Shown: piece by piece, positions 1-6,235 of the stretch | How positions within the stretch are numbered: position 1 is the stretch's first letter | How the letters are laid out: every line of letters begins with the position of its first letter | Origin: JBBSEZ01 sp038239195 | GTDB lineage: Bacteria > Planctomycetota > Planctomycetia > Gemmatales > Gemmataceae | NCBI GenBank assembly: GCA_038239195.1 | Contig: JBBSEZ010000452.1 | Coordinates: forward strand, 1 to 8,050 | DNA: 8,050 bases | Direction: 5' to 3' | The notes under the pieces: generated by a model | The model's database searches: none | What the model saw: the letters and a program-made list of their open reading frames with translations, nothing else | What the model was told of the DNA's origin: nothing | Made by a program: the position numbers and the translations under genes

Positions 1-72
1 CACGCCCAGGCCGTCGCGGGCGTGGGCCAACAGCCCCTTGGCTTCGTCGCCAACGGACTGGACCACGGTCAC
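1..72 (-). CDS. Partial unrecognised coding frame, cut by the window edge; possible gene remnant
   Basis: After D, one frame turns strongly coding in character: from the GTG at 72 almost every codon ends in G or C, and the peptide reads VTVVQSVGDEAKGLLAHARD followed by GLGV at the edge. The GTG has a GGAGGGG 6 nt upstream (85-79), so it could be a true start. The same frame is, however, open back to the stop of D (WRGEPRTPGKPALEGLP), so it could equally be the inside of a truncated gene joined here. The wording faintly recalls transposase-like proteins of planctomycetes, but 24 residues are too few to claim that. It does not resemble the start of T2. Confidence 0.4.
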   Translation of the reverse strand, partial: MTVVQSVGDEAKGLLAHARDGLGV

Positions 73-120
73 CGGCAACCCCTCCAGGGCCGGCTTCCCA
101 GGCGTGCGGGGCTCGCCGCG

Positions 121-186
121 CCATCACGTGGAAAGAACCTCTCCGTCCTTGCTCATGAAGTAGTCCTTGCCCCACCAGAACACGAA
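121..186 (-). repeat. Conserved 3' end of immunity type 2 gene, copy 2 (pairs with 5672-5737)
   Basis: This is the end of D, with the 44-base exact match at 143-186. Past the stop codon the sequence still resembles the flank of B (GGCGCGGC, GCCCCGC, CGCCT) before diverging near position 95. It marks the left boundary of the duplicated unit. Confidence 0.85.
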
Positions 187-627
187 CTTCCCCGCCTGCT
201 CCCAAAGCGCCAACTGTTGCCGCAACGCCTCGCGCTCCTCCTCGCTGGGGTAGAAGTAGGGGTCGGCCTGTAGCCGGATGCCCCAGCCGGGGTAGTCGGC
301 AATGTAGACGCAGTGTTCCGGCAGGGCGAACCGCCGCACGCGGACCGGGCCCGCTCGCCAGCCCAACTCGGCCTGCCAGGCCAGGGCGTGTTGCGCCCCC
401 CAAGCGGCGGCGCTCCCTGGCTCGGCCTGCCCCTCCCGTACCGGGACGGCGCGGGTCAGCACCCCCTGCCGCCACCCTTCGGCGTCGAACGGCACGCACA
501 CCAGTTGCTCCGGCCCGTACTGGCCCATCAGCGCCTGCCGTCCGTCGGCCAGCGCTCCGGCGTAGAAGTCCGCCTCGCCCCCCTCCACCCCGTAGGTGCG
601 GATCGCGTAATGCTTCTCAGCAGACAT
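124..627 (-). CDS. Small protein D, putative immunity protein (type 2) of the T2 unit
   Basis: A 167-aa soluble protein, the counterpart of B. Blocks: FYAGALADGRQALMGQYG, QLVCVPFDAEGW, WQAELGWRAGPVRVRRF, VYIADYPGWGIRLQADPY, a glutamate-rich helix, and FVFWWGKDYFMSKDGEVLST at the end. Its last codons share a 44-base exact match with the end of B (143-186 against 5694-5737). The start ATG at 627 lies 42 nt after the stop of C and has only a weak, G-rich upstream element, so this is the loosest junction in the operon. It ends in TGATG exactly as B does, but here the overlapping ATG does not open a credible coding frame. Immunity or an accessory toxin-binding role is inferred from family and position. 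Confidence 0.8.
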   Translation of the reverse strand: MSAEKHYAIRTYGVEGGEADFYAGALADGRQALMGQYGPEQLVCVPFDAEGWRQGVLTRAVPVREGQAEPGSAAAWGAQHALAWQAELGWRAGPVRVRRFALPEHCVYIADYPGWGIRLQADPYFYPSEEEREALRQQLALWEQAGKFVFWWGKDYFMSKDGEVLST

Positions 628-643
628 GGCCGGCCCCCCAGCG

Positions 644-664
644 GGCGCCTGCCGGCACGGCGCC
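644..664. other. Short GC-rich inverted repeat between small protein genes C and D
   Basis: In the 42-nt gap between C and D, GGCGCC at 644-649 and GGCGCC at 659-664 can pair as a 6-bp stem around a 9-nt loop. There is no T-tract after it on the minus strand, so it is not a typical intrinsic terminator. It could slightly insulate D from C or be a chance feature of GC-rich DNA. Confidence 0.25.
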
Positions 665-669
665 GCGCG

Positions 670-1173
670 TTAGTAGCACTGCTTGCCCTCCCGAGTCAGG
701 CAGAACCCCTCGTCGCCCCACACCAGCACGAAATTCCCGCCTGCCTGCCACTCAGCGATCCCCTGGGTCATGTCCTCGCGGTCCTCCTCGGTCGTCAAGT
801 GGTAGGGGTTGTCCAGGAAGTCGAGCATCGCAACGGTCATCCCGCGGAAGCGAATCTCGAACGGGTCGTCCACGTCGAAGTGGCGCACCTGGATCGGCCC
901 CGGCTGGAAGCCCATCTCCGCCTGCCGCCCCGGCAGCAAGCGTAAGATTTGGTCTTTGTGGGGCCCGTGGGCGCCCCAGTCCGGGTCGCAGGGGATCTGC
1001 CACTGCTCGACCTCCAGCAGTTCGCCCTGCGGGTCGAACCACAGGAGCAGCAGGCCGCCGTAGTCCCAGCCGATCAGGACTTGCCGGCCATCGGGCACCC
1101 GCCCCGTGTAGAGGCTCGCCGACCCGTGCGGGTCGCCGAGGGTGTCCAGTGTGTACAAACGGTCGTCGCCCAT
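670..1173 (-). CDS. Small protein C, putative immunity protein (type 1) for toxin T2
   Basis: A 167-aa soluble protein. The ATG at 1173 is preferred over in-frame upstream starts because these would lie deep inside T2 and give arginine-rich shadow sequence. GGAGGG (1188-1183) lies 9 nt upstream, overlapping the last T2 codons, and the T2 TAG ends 5 nt before the start, so coupled translation is likely. Family blocks: YTGRVPDGRQVLIGWDYGG, LLLLWFDPQGELLEV, GFQPGPIQVRHFDVDDPF, MLDFLDNPYHLTTEEDRE, then IAEWQAGGNFVLVWGDEGF. The C-terminal FWWG.DYFMSKDGE block of B and D is here changed to LVWGDEGFCLTREGK. It is closest to A, which holds the same place behind T1. An immunity role against the T2 tip is inferred; the family is not one I can name. 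Confidence 0.8.
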   Translation of the reverse strand: MGDDRLYTLDTLGDPHGSASLYTGRVPDGRQVLIGWDYGGLLLLWFDPQGELLEVEQWQIPCDPDWGAHGPHKDQILRLLPGRQAEMGFQPGPIQVRHFDVDDPFEIRFRGMTVAMLDFLDNPYHLTTEEDREDMTQGIAEWQAGGNFVLVWGDEGFCLTREGKQCY

Positions 1174-1178
1174 CGCCT

Positions 1179-4100
1179 CTAGCCCTCCATGCCCGGGACG
1201 CTCGGCCCCGGCGTGACCGCTTCGCTGTTCTGCTTCTTGGCCAACTCCGCCTTCATCGGGTCGTTGCCCGTTCGCCAAGCGCTTTTCTCCGATCGGTCCT
1301 CGGGCAACAGGTAAGCCGGTTGCCCGTCGGCGCCCTGCTTGGCGTACACCACCTGTTCCCGGAGGATTGTTTCGATGTCCCGCAGGGACTTGGCTCTCAT
1401 CTCTGCGGGCAAAAGGTTGACGTCCAGCACGTGCCAGGTGAGGTGGTAGCGAGACGCCGCCCACCCCATGTACGGCGTCTCGCCCTTCGTCGCTCGCTTG
1501 ACAAGGTTGTCCGTATTCCCCACTCTGAGGATACGGAAGCGGTCTGGGACGTCGGCGTCCCGCGCCTCCACCAGGTAGACCCAGCGGTTCGAGGTCGCCT
1601 GGAGGGTGGTGAGTTGCTGCTCGGCGTTAGCCGCGTTGAGGTCCACCGATTTGAACAACGGCGCGGCGGTCGCGAAGGCGGTGGTCCCCGCCAGCACCTG
1701 GCCCAACTGGAGCCGCGAAAGCGGTCCGGTCCCGGAGGTGATCCGCGTGTTCTTGGCCGCCCACTGCCCGCTCTCGTTCGCCGGGCTGAAGTCGATGGGC
1801 AGCTTCTGGCCCATACCATACAGGGCGACGCGCACCTTCGCCTCCAGCGCCTTGTTGCCCGCGTCCGCATTCCTGCCGGTCGCGGGCACAGCGAAGAGGT
1901 ACACCGATAGCTGCTGGCCGGTGAAGGGCAGCGTCCAGCCGGACCGCCAGTACGGCCCCTGGAGCGCCAGCGCACGGTTGCGGTAGAGGCGGTCCTTCCA
2001 GTTCGTGCTCGTGGTGGAGCCGACCTTGAGCACCGTGACGCTGGGGTCGGCGGGATGGCGGTCCACGATCAAATACACGACGGCTTGACCGGGATGCTTG
2101 GCGAAGTACTTGCCGAGGTCGTTCTTATCGTAGTCGCTGCTGTTGAGGTTGATGCTGGCCACCAGCGGCGCCCCCTTCAGCGGCGCGTTGACGGCGTCCG
2201 CGAGGGTCGCCTTGAAGCTGGCGGTGAACTGGGTGAGCCCGACCTGGTAGTAGGTGTTGTGGGCCCACAGGGAGAAGGCCCAACCCGGCTCGCCCACGAA
2301 GTAGGTGGCGCAGTTCGCCACCCGCAGGTTGTAGACCGCCCGCACCTCCCCCGTGTCGAACACCTCCTCCACCGCCGTCCACCCGCCGTCCTCGCCGCTC
2401 AGCAGGTCGCCGGGCCTCAACTCGCCCGCGGGCAGCCAGCCGCGCCCCTTGACCCAGAACGGGTGCTCCGCCGTCGTGCCGACCACGCGCCCGCCCGCGT
2501 GCAGGTGCAGCACCCGGGCCTCGCGCACGAACACCTCCTCCACCACCTGCACCTGGAGCGCCTCCTCCGGCCCGCTCTCCGGCCGCGTCAGGACCTCGTC
2601 GCCCGCCACGAACTGCTCGATGGCCTTGGCCCCGCCCGGCGACCGCAGCGGCGTCCCCGCCACGAAGCACGACCGCGCTTGCAGCGTCGTCAGGACCGTC
2701 CTCACCGCGGTCATCAAGGGGCTGTCGGGTGGCGCTCCCGGCGTGGGGACCAGCGGCCCGGCCGCCAGGTCCTTGTCGAGCTGCGCGGTCGCCGCCGCCA
2801 GCGCCTTGACGTCGGCGGCCACCGGCGGGATCGCGGCGCCCGCAGTCGCCGTCCCCTTCTGGCGCTTGTCCTGGCTGTCCTTCTGCGCTTTCTCGTCCAC
2901 GATCAGCTTCCGCAGCGCCGCCTGGACCTTCGCCGCGTCGGCCGCAGCCGCCCCGGTATACGTGCTCCGCGCGGTAGTCACCTGGGCCTGCAACACTGGG
3001 CCCGCGACCCAATCGACGTTGCCGTCGGCGAGGCCCTTCCAGGCGCCGATCGCGTCCAGCAGCGCGCCAGGCGTGCTGGCCAGCATCACCGTCACCGTCT
3101 GCCCGGTCGGGTCGGCCTTGGCCCACAGGTGATGCACGTCGGCGCCCACGCGAAATTCCTGCACCTTGCCCACCGCCCCGGCGTACTGCCCCGCGAGGCT
3201 CGTCCCCCCCAGCTTCGTCAGGGCGTCGGCCGCCACCTTCTTGCCCGCATCGACCAGCGCCTTGATGAAGGCGTCGATCTGCCCCTGGATCTTCGCCCGC
3301 ACGCCGCCCACGGCCTTGCCGATGCCGTCCACCCAACCGCCCAGCCCCGACTGCTTGATGGCGAAGTCCAGCACCACCTCCGCCGCCGCCTTCAGCCCCG
3401 TCTCCACGGCGCCCGCCACCAGGTCCAGCTTGCCCGCCATGACGTTGTCCACCTGGCCCAACAGGTTGTTCACCGCCTGCAGGATCGTGCCCAGGTTGTC
3501 CCCAAGCCAGGTCGCCGTGTTCAGCACCGACTCGAACAGCCCCACCCCCGGAGCGATCACGGCGGCCACCTTCTTCGCCACCAACTCCGGCAGCTTGTTG
3601 GTCAGCAGGTACTGGATGCCCGCGCTCACCGCGTCCTGCGCCAGTTTCTTCGGGTCGATCGTGTCCGTCCAGCCCGCGAGCTTCGTGCTCAGCTCCCCGA
3701 AGGCCGTCAGCATCTCCCCCTGTTGGGCCGCCCACTTGCTCACGAAGTTGTAGGCCGCCGTCACCGCCGCCACGTTGGCCGGACCGATCGCCGTCGTCAC
3801 CTTCGCCAGCAGGTCGTCCCACGTCAGCCCCATCACCTTCAGCACGAGCCCGCCCATCTGCGCCGGCGACGCCGCCAGCCCCGGGAAGTCCTCCAGCGTG
3901 ACGCCGAAGCCCGCCAGCTTCTGCGACATCCACTTCGTCAGCGCCCCCTGGAGGTTGCCCCCGAGGTTGTCGAAGTACTTCTTGAAGCCCTGCTGCGCCC
4001 CCGCCAGCAGGTTCGCGATGAACTTCGACGGGTCGCTCAGCAGCGCGTTGATCACCCGCGGGAAGTTCTCGCCCAGCCGGCGGAACTGCCCCTCCAGGTC

Positions 4101-5675
4101 CTTCAACTGCTGGACGAAGTTGCCCACCTTCTTGATGAAGTCGGTGGCCCGGGCCACGGTCACCTCGATGATCCGGCCGACGAAGCGGAAGATAACGTCC
4201 AGGGCCTTGTTGGCCACCTCGACCGTGGCGACGTCGTAGTAGGACTTCAGGATGTTCTGGTTGACCTCGGCCCCGAAGACGACCTTGCCCGCCGCGTTGG
4301 TCTGCGTGGCGTTGTCCTTGTCGAAGACGCGCACGGTGATGGAGTAGCCCGCCTTGGGCTTATCCGCGTACGTGTGCATCCCGCTGGAGAACGTCAGCGT
4401 GCCGGCCGCCAGCGCCACCACGGTCATCGTGCCGTCGCCCCAGGCGATTTCCACCCGGTGCGTGTCCAGCACGCCGGGGTCCGTGAACGCCCCCGCCAGC
4501 ACCACGCTCCCCTCGGGAGAGCCATCGGGCACGCTGGCCCGGACCACCAGCCCCGAGGGCAGGACGTTGTCCACCACCAGCTGGGTGGTGCGGCCTACCG
4601 GCTCGCCCTCGTAGCCCTTGGCCACCGCGCTGGCCGTGACGGTGAACGGCAGCGACCGATTGTCCGGGTAGGTGTGCCTGGCGCTGAAGGCCCCGTTGCT
4701 CAACAGCGTCATCGCCTCGGGAGGGGAGCCGTCCCCCCAGTCGATCGTGGCCGCGACCCACTGCGCCGGGCCGGGGCGGACCACGGTCCCTTCGACCGTC
4801 ACCTCGGTGCCCTCGCCGACGTGATCGAGTAGGTCGGCCCCGAGTTGGCCCTGCACCACCGTCAAGTTCAGCGCGGGCGGCCGCGAGGTCACCGTCGCCG
4901 TCACCTGCGCCTGCACGGTCGCGTTGGGGTTGTCCACGTCGGCGGCGGTGACGGTGACGGTGTAGGAAGTGTTGATCGGCAGGTCGCCGGGCAACAGGCC
5001 CACGCGCGGGTAGGTGTGGTGCAGCGAGGGCAGTCGCCCCGGCGCCACGACCTGCGTTTCCAGGGGCGAGCCGTCGCCCCAGTCGATCGTCAGCTTGTGC
5101 CAGTCCCGCGGGCCGGGGTCGCGCACCGCCGCGTCGAGGACCAGAGTGTCCTCGTCCTTGCTCAGCACCCCGTTCAGCGGCGACGCGATACTCAGGTCGA
5201 GACCGCGGAGGGGGTCGTCCTGGACGGCGACGGCGGCCGCGCCCAGCAGGGGAGCATCGAGGGCGCCGGCGCTGACCACGGTGACCTGGATGGCGTAGCT
5301 GCCGGGCCCGGGGTCGTTGGGCGCGGGCAGGCCGTTGGCATCGACCCGGGGCGCTTGCTCGTTGGCGAAGACGTGGTTGGCCTGGAAGGTGGTGGCGCCG
5401 GCGGCCAGGGCGAGGGTGGTCTTGGGCGTGCCGTCGGCCCAGTCGATGAACGCCACCTGCTTGGCGGCCCCGGCCACGCCCTGGAAGGCGCCGACCAGGG
5501 TGACGGACTGGTTCTCCTTGAGGGCGGCCCGGGACAGGGCCAGGCCCAGCCGCGCGGGGAAGAGCCGAGCGGCGGGCACCAGCGCCAGCGCCTGCCCGGG
5601 CGCCGACCGCACTGCCCTCGGCCTCCCCCAGGGCAGGCCGGGCCCCACGAAGGCGGGCGGGGCCTGCCGCGCCAT
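1179..5675 (-). CDS. Polymorphic toxin T2: PKD-like repeats, eCIS-cargo-like helical scaffold, Hint domain, two GIY-YIG-like modules
   Basis: A 1498-aa protein. I chose the ATG at 5675 because codons become G/C-ending from there on and it overlaps the stop of B (TGATG); the open frame further upstream is only a shadow of B and A. Residues 50-470 hold four PKD-like modules marked by WADG/WGDG (Trp79, 199, 313, 412). Residues about 490-830 are helical: LLSDPSKFIANLL (Asp548), KVMGLTWDDLLAKV (Trp619) and GLGGWVDGIGKAVGG (Trp781). With the later VHHLW segment (Trp851), this follows a pattern I recall from DUF4157-type eCIS cargo toxins. The Hint domain spans Cys1003 (CFVAGTPL), His1071 (TAEHPFW) and His1139-Asn1140. 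The tip (1141-1498) has two GIY-YIG-like modules: VVYLIV/VLKVG (Lys1217, Glu1278) and WVYLVE/ILRVG (Arg1384, Glu1435). No signal peptide is seen. The stop lies 5 nt before C. Confidence 0.82.
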   Translation of the reverse strand: MARQAPPAFVGPGLPWGRPRAVRSAPGQALALVPAARLFPARLGLALSRAALKENQSVTLVGAFQGVAGAAKQVAFIDWADGTPKTTLALAAGATTFQANHVFANEQAPRVDANGLPAPNDPGPGSYAIQVTVVSAGALDAPLLGAAAVAVQDDPLRGLDLSIASPLNGVLSKDEDTLVLDAAVRDPGPRDWHKLTIDWGDGSPLETQVVAPGRLPSLHHTYPRVGLLPGDLPINTSYTVTVTAADVDNPNATVQAQVTATVTSRPPALNLTVVQGQLGADLLDHVGEGTEVTVEGTVVRPGPAQWVAATIDWGDGSPPEAMTLLSNGAFSARHTYPDNRSLPFTVTASAVAKGYEGEPVGRTTQLVVDNVLPSGLVVRASVPDGSPEGSVVLAGAFTDPGVLDTHRVEIAWGDGTMTVVALAAGTLTFSSGMHTYADKPKAGYSITVRVFDKDNATQTNAAGKVVFGAEVNQNILKSYYDVATVEVANKALDVIFRFVGRIIEVTVARATDFIKKVGNFVQQLKDLEGQFRRLGENFPRVINALLSDPSKFIANLLAGAQQGFKKYFDNLGGNLQGALTKWMSQKLAGFGVTLEDFPGLAASPAQMGGLVLKVMGLTWDDLLAKVTTAIGPANVAAVTAAYNFVSKWAAQQGEMLTAFGELSTKLAGWTDTIDPKKLAQDAVSAGIQYLLTNKLPELVAKKVAAVIAPGVGLFESVLNTATWLGDNLGTILQAVNNLLGQVDNVMAGKLDLVAGAVETGLKAAAEVVLDFAIKQSGLGGWVDGIGKAVGGVRAKIQGQIDAFIKALVDAGKKVAADALTKLGGTSLAGQYAGAVGKVQEFRVGADVHHLWAKADPTGQTVTVMLASTPGALLDAIGAWKGLADGNVDWVAGPVLQAQVTTARSTYTGAAAADAAKVQAALRKLIVDEKAQKDSQDKRQKGTATAGAAIPPVAADVKALAAATAQLDKDLAAGPLVPTPGAPPDSPLMTAVRTVLTTLQARSCFVAGTPLRSPGGAKAIEQFVAGDEVLTRPESGPEEALQVQVVEEVFVREARVLHLHAGGRVVGTTAEHPFWVKGRGWLPAGELRPGDLLSGEDGGWTAVEEVFDTGEVRAVYNLRVANCATYFVGEPGWAFSLWAHNTYYQVGLTQFTASFKATLADAVNAPLKGAPLVASINLNSSDYDKNDLGKYFAKHPGQAVVYLIVDRHPADPSVTVLKVGSTTSTNWKDRLYRNRALALQGPYWRSGWTLPFTGQQLSVYLFAVPATGRNADAGNKALEAKVRVALYGMGQKLPIDFSPANESGQWAAKNTRITSGTGPLSRLQLGQVLAGTTAFATAAPLFKSVDLNAANAEQQLTTLQATSNRWVYLVEARDADVPDRFRILRVGNTDNLVKRATKGETPYMGWAASRYHLTWHVLDVNLLPAEMRAKSLRDIETILREQVVYAKQGADGQPAYLLPEDRSEKSAWRTGNDPMKAELAKKQNSEAVTPGPSVPGMEG
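2239..2456 (-). repeat. Hint-coding repeat, copy 2 (pairs with 7833-8050)
   Basis: This is the second half of the T2 Hint domain coding sequence, 214 of 218 bases identical to the T1 copy by direct reading. Identity stops at about 2238, immediately after the His-Asn cleavage site and the following YYQVGL codons. Upstream comparison is limited by the right edge of the window. Confidence 0.95.
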
Positions 5676-5737
5676 CACGTGGAGACGGCCTCGCCGTCCT
5701 TGCTCATGAAGTAGTCCTTGCCCCACCAGAACACGAA
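5672..5737 (-). repeat. Conserved 3' end of immunity type 2 gene, copy 1 (pairs with 121-186)
   Basis: The last 20 or so codons of B and the TGATG junction match the end of D at an offset of 5551. A 44-base stretch (5694-5737) is exact, followed after a few differences by the shared ATCACGTGG around the stop codon. Similarity continues for roughly 30 bases past the stop and then fades. This is far better conserved than the rest of the two genes. Confidence 0.85.
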
Positions 5738-6217
5738 GGCGCCCGACTCCTCCCACTCCCGCACCTGCTGCTGCACCTGCGCCCGCTCCTCCGGGTCGCG
5801 GACCACGATCGGGTCCGCCCGGTAGCGGATCGCCCAGCCCGGGTAGTCCGCCAGGTAGATCTGCCGGTCCCACAGGAGGAACGGCTGCACGTCGATGGGC
5901 CCCGCCGACCAGCCCAGCTCGCCCTGCCAGGCTTCGGCCTGGGGCAGCCACGGTTCCACGCCCGGCGGCGAGCCCTCCGCGTCCGCTCTCTCCCCCCCCC
6001 GGGCGGGCAAACTCAGCGGGCGGGCCAGCACCTCGCCGAAGGCGCCGTCGGGCCCGAACGCGACGCAGACCAGTTCGTCCCCATAGGCGCCCATCAGGGC
6101 CAGCCGCCCGTCGGCCAGCCGCCCGGCGAAGACCTCGGCCGGTCCGCCCTCGCTCCTGTCCCGCAGCCGGTACAGCGGGCGGGCCGCCCGGTATCTCGCT
6201 TCCTTCGCGGCGTTCAT
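5675..6217 (-). CDS. Small protein B, putative immunity protein (type 2) of the T1 unit
   Basis: A 180-aa soluble protein of the same family as A, C and D and closest to D. Shared marks are LADGRLALMGAYGDELVCV near residues 34-52, WQGELGWSAGPIDV in the middle, IYLADYPGWAIR, a charged helix, and the C-terminal block FVFWWGKDYFMSKDGE. The ATG at 6217 has GGGAGG 6 nt upstream (6229-6224), and only 18 nt separate it from the stop of A. Its TGA (5677-5675) overlaps the ATG of T2 as TGATG. Relative to D it is longer in the segment around residues 68-90, which contains a run of nine G (6000-5992, codons for Arg73-Gly74-Gly75-Glu76). A role as second immunity protein is inferred from family and position. 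An immunity role against T2 is possible too, since it directly precedes it. Confidence 0.8.
   Translation of the reverse strand: MNAAKEARYRAARPLYRLRDRSEGGPAEVFAGRLADGRLALMGAYGDELVCVAFGPDGAFGEVLARPLSLPARGGERADAEGSPPGVEPWLPQAEAWQGELGWSAGPIDVQPFLLWDRQIYLADYPGWAIRYRADPIVVRDPEERAQVQQQVREWEESGAFVFWWGKDYFMSKDGEAVST
5992..6000 (-). other. G9 homopolymer inside small protein B gene
   Basis: Nine consecutive C on the plus strand (G on the coding strand) interrupt the B reading frame at residues 73-76. Runs of this length are prone to slippage by polymerases or ribosomes and also to sequencing error. The frame used by T2 is open across this site, so a gain of one base here (or a -1 ribosomal slip) would connect the first 75 or so codons of B to the T2 frame. 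Confidence 0.6.
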
Positions 6218-6235
6218 GCGCAGCCTCCCGCCGGA

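Noticed and set aside
1..124. A gene starting at the ATG overlapping the stop of D (MARRAPHAW, similar to the T2 start)
   Set aside because: Third codon positions are not GC-biased in this frame; the coding signal lies in another frame. The similarity to the T2 start comes from the duplicated flank.
644..664. Hairpin between C and D as a transcription terminator
   Set aside because: The stem is short and no T-tract follows on the minus strand.
1174..1464. Extension of protein C upstream to an ATG at 1464
   Set aside because: It lies inside the T2 tip, reads as arginine- and glycine-rich shadow sequence, and the ATG at 1173 has a ribosome site and starts the family similarity.
2256..2669. 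Hint domain read as a splicing intein
   Set aside because: Cys1003 and His-Asn with a following Thr would in principle allow splicing, but the domain is short, has no homing endonuclease, and sits directly before a variable toxin tip, as in pre-toxin Hint domains that only cleave.
2055..4832. A 925-codon open frame on the plus strand antisense to T2
   Set aside because: It is rich in Arg, His, Gln and Leu with no motif, and is expected from GC-rich codon bias on the other strand; T2 has clear domains.
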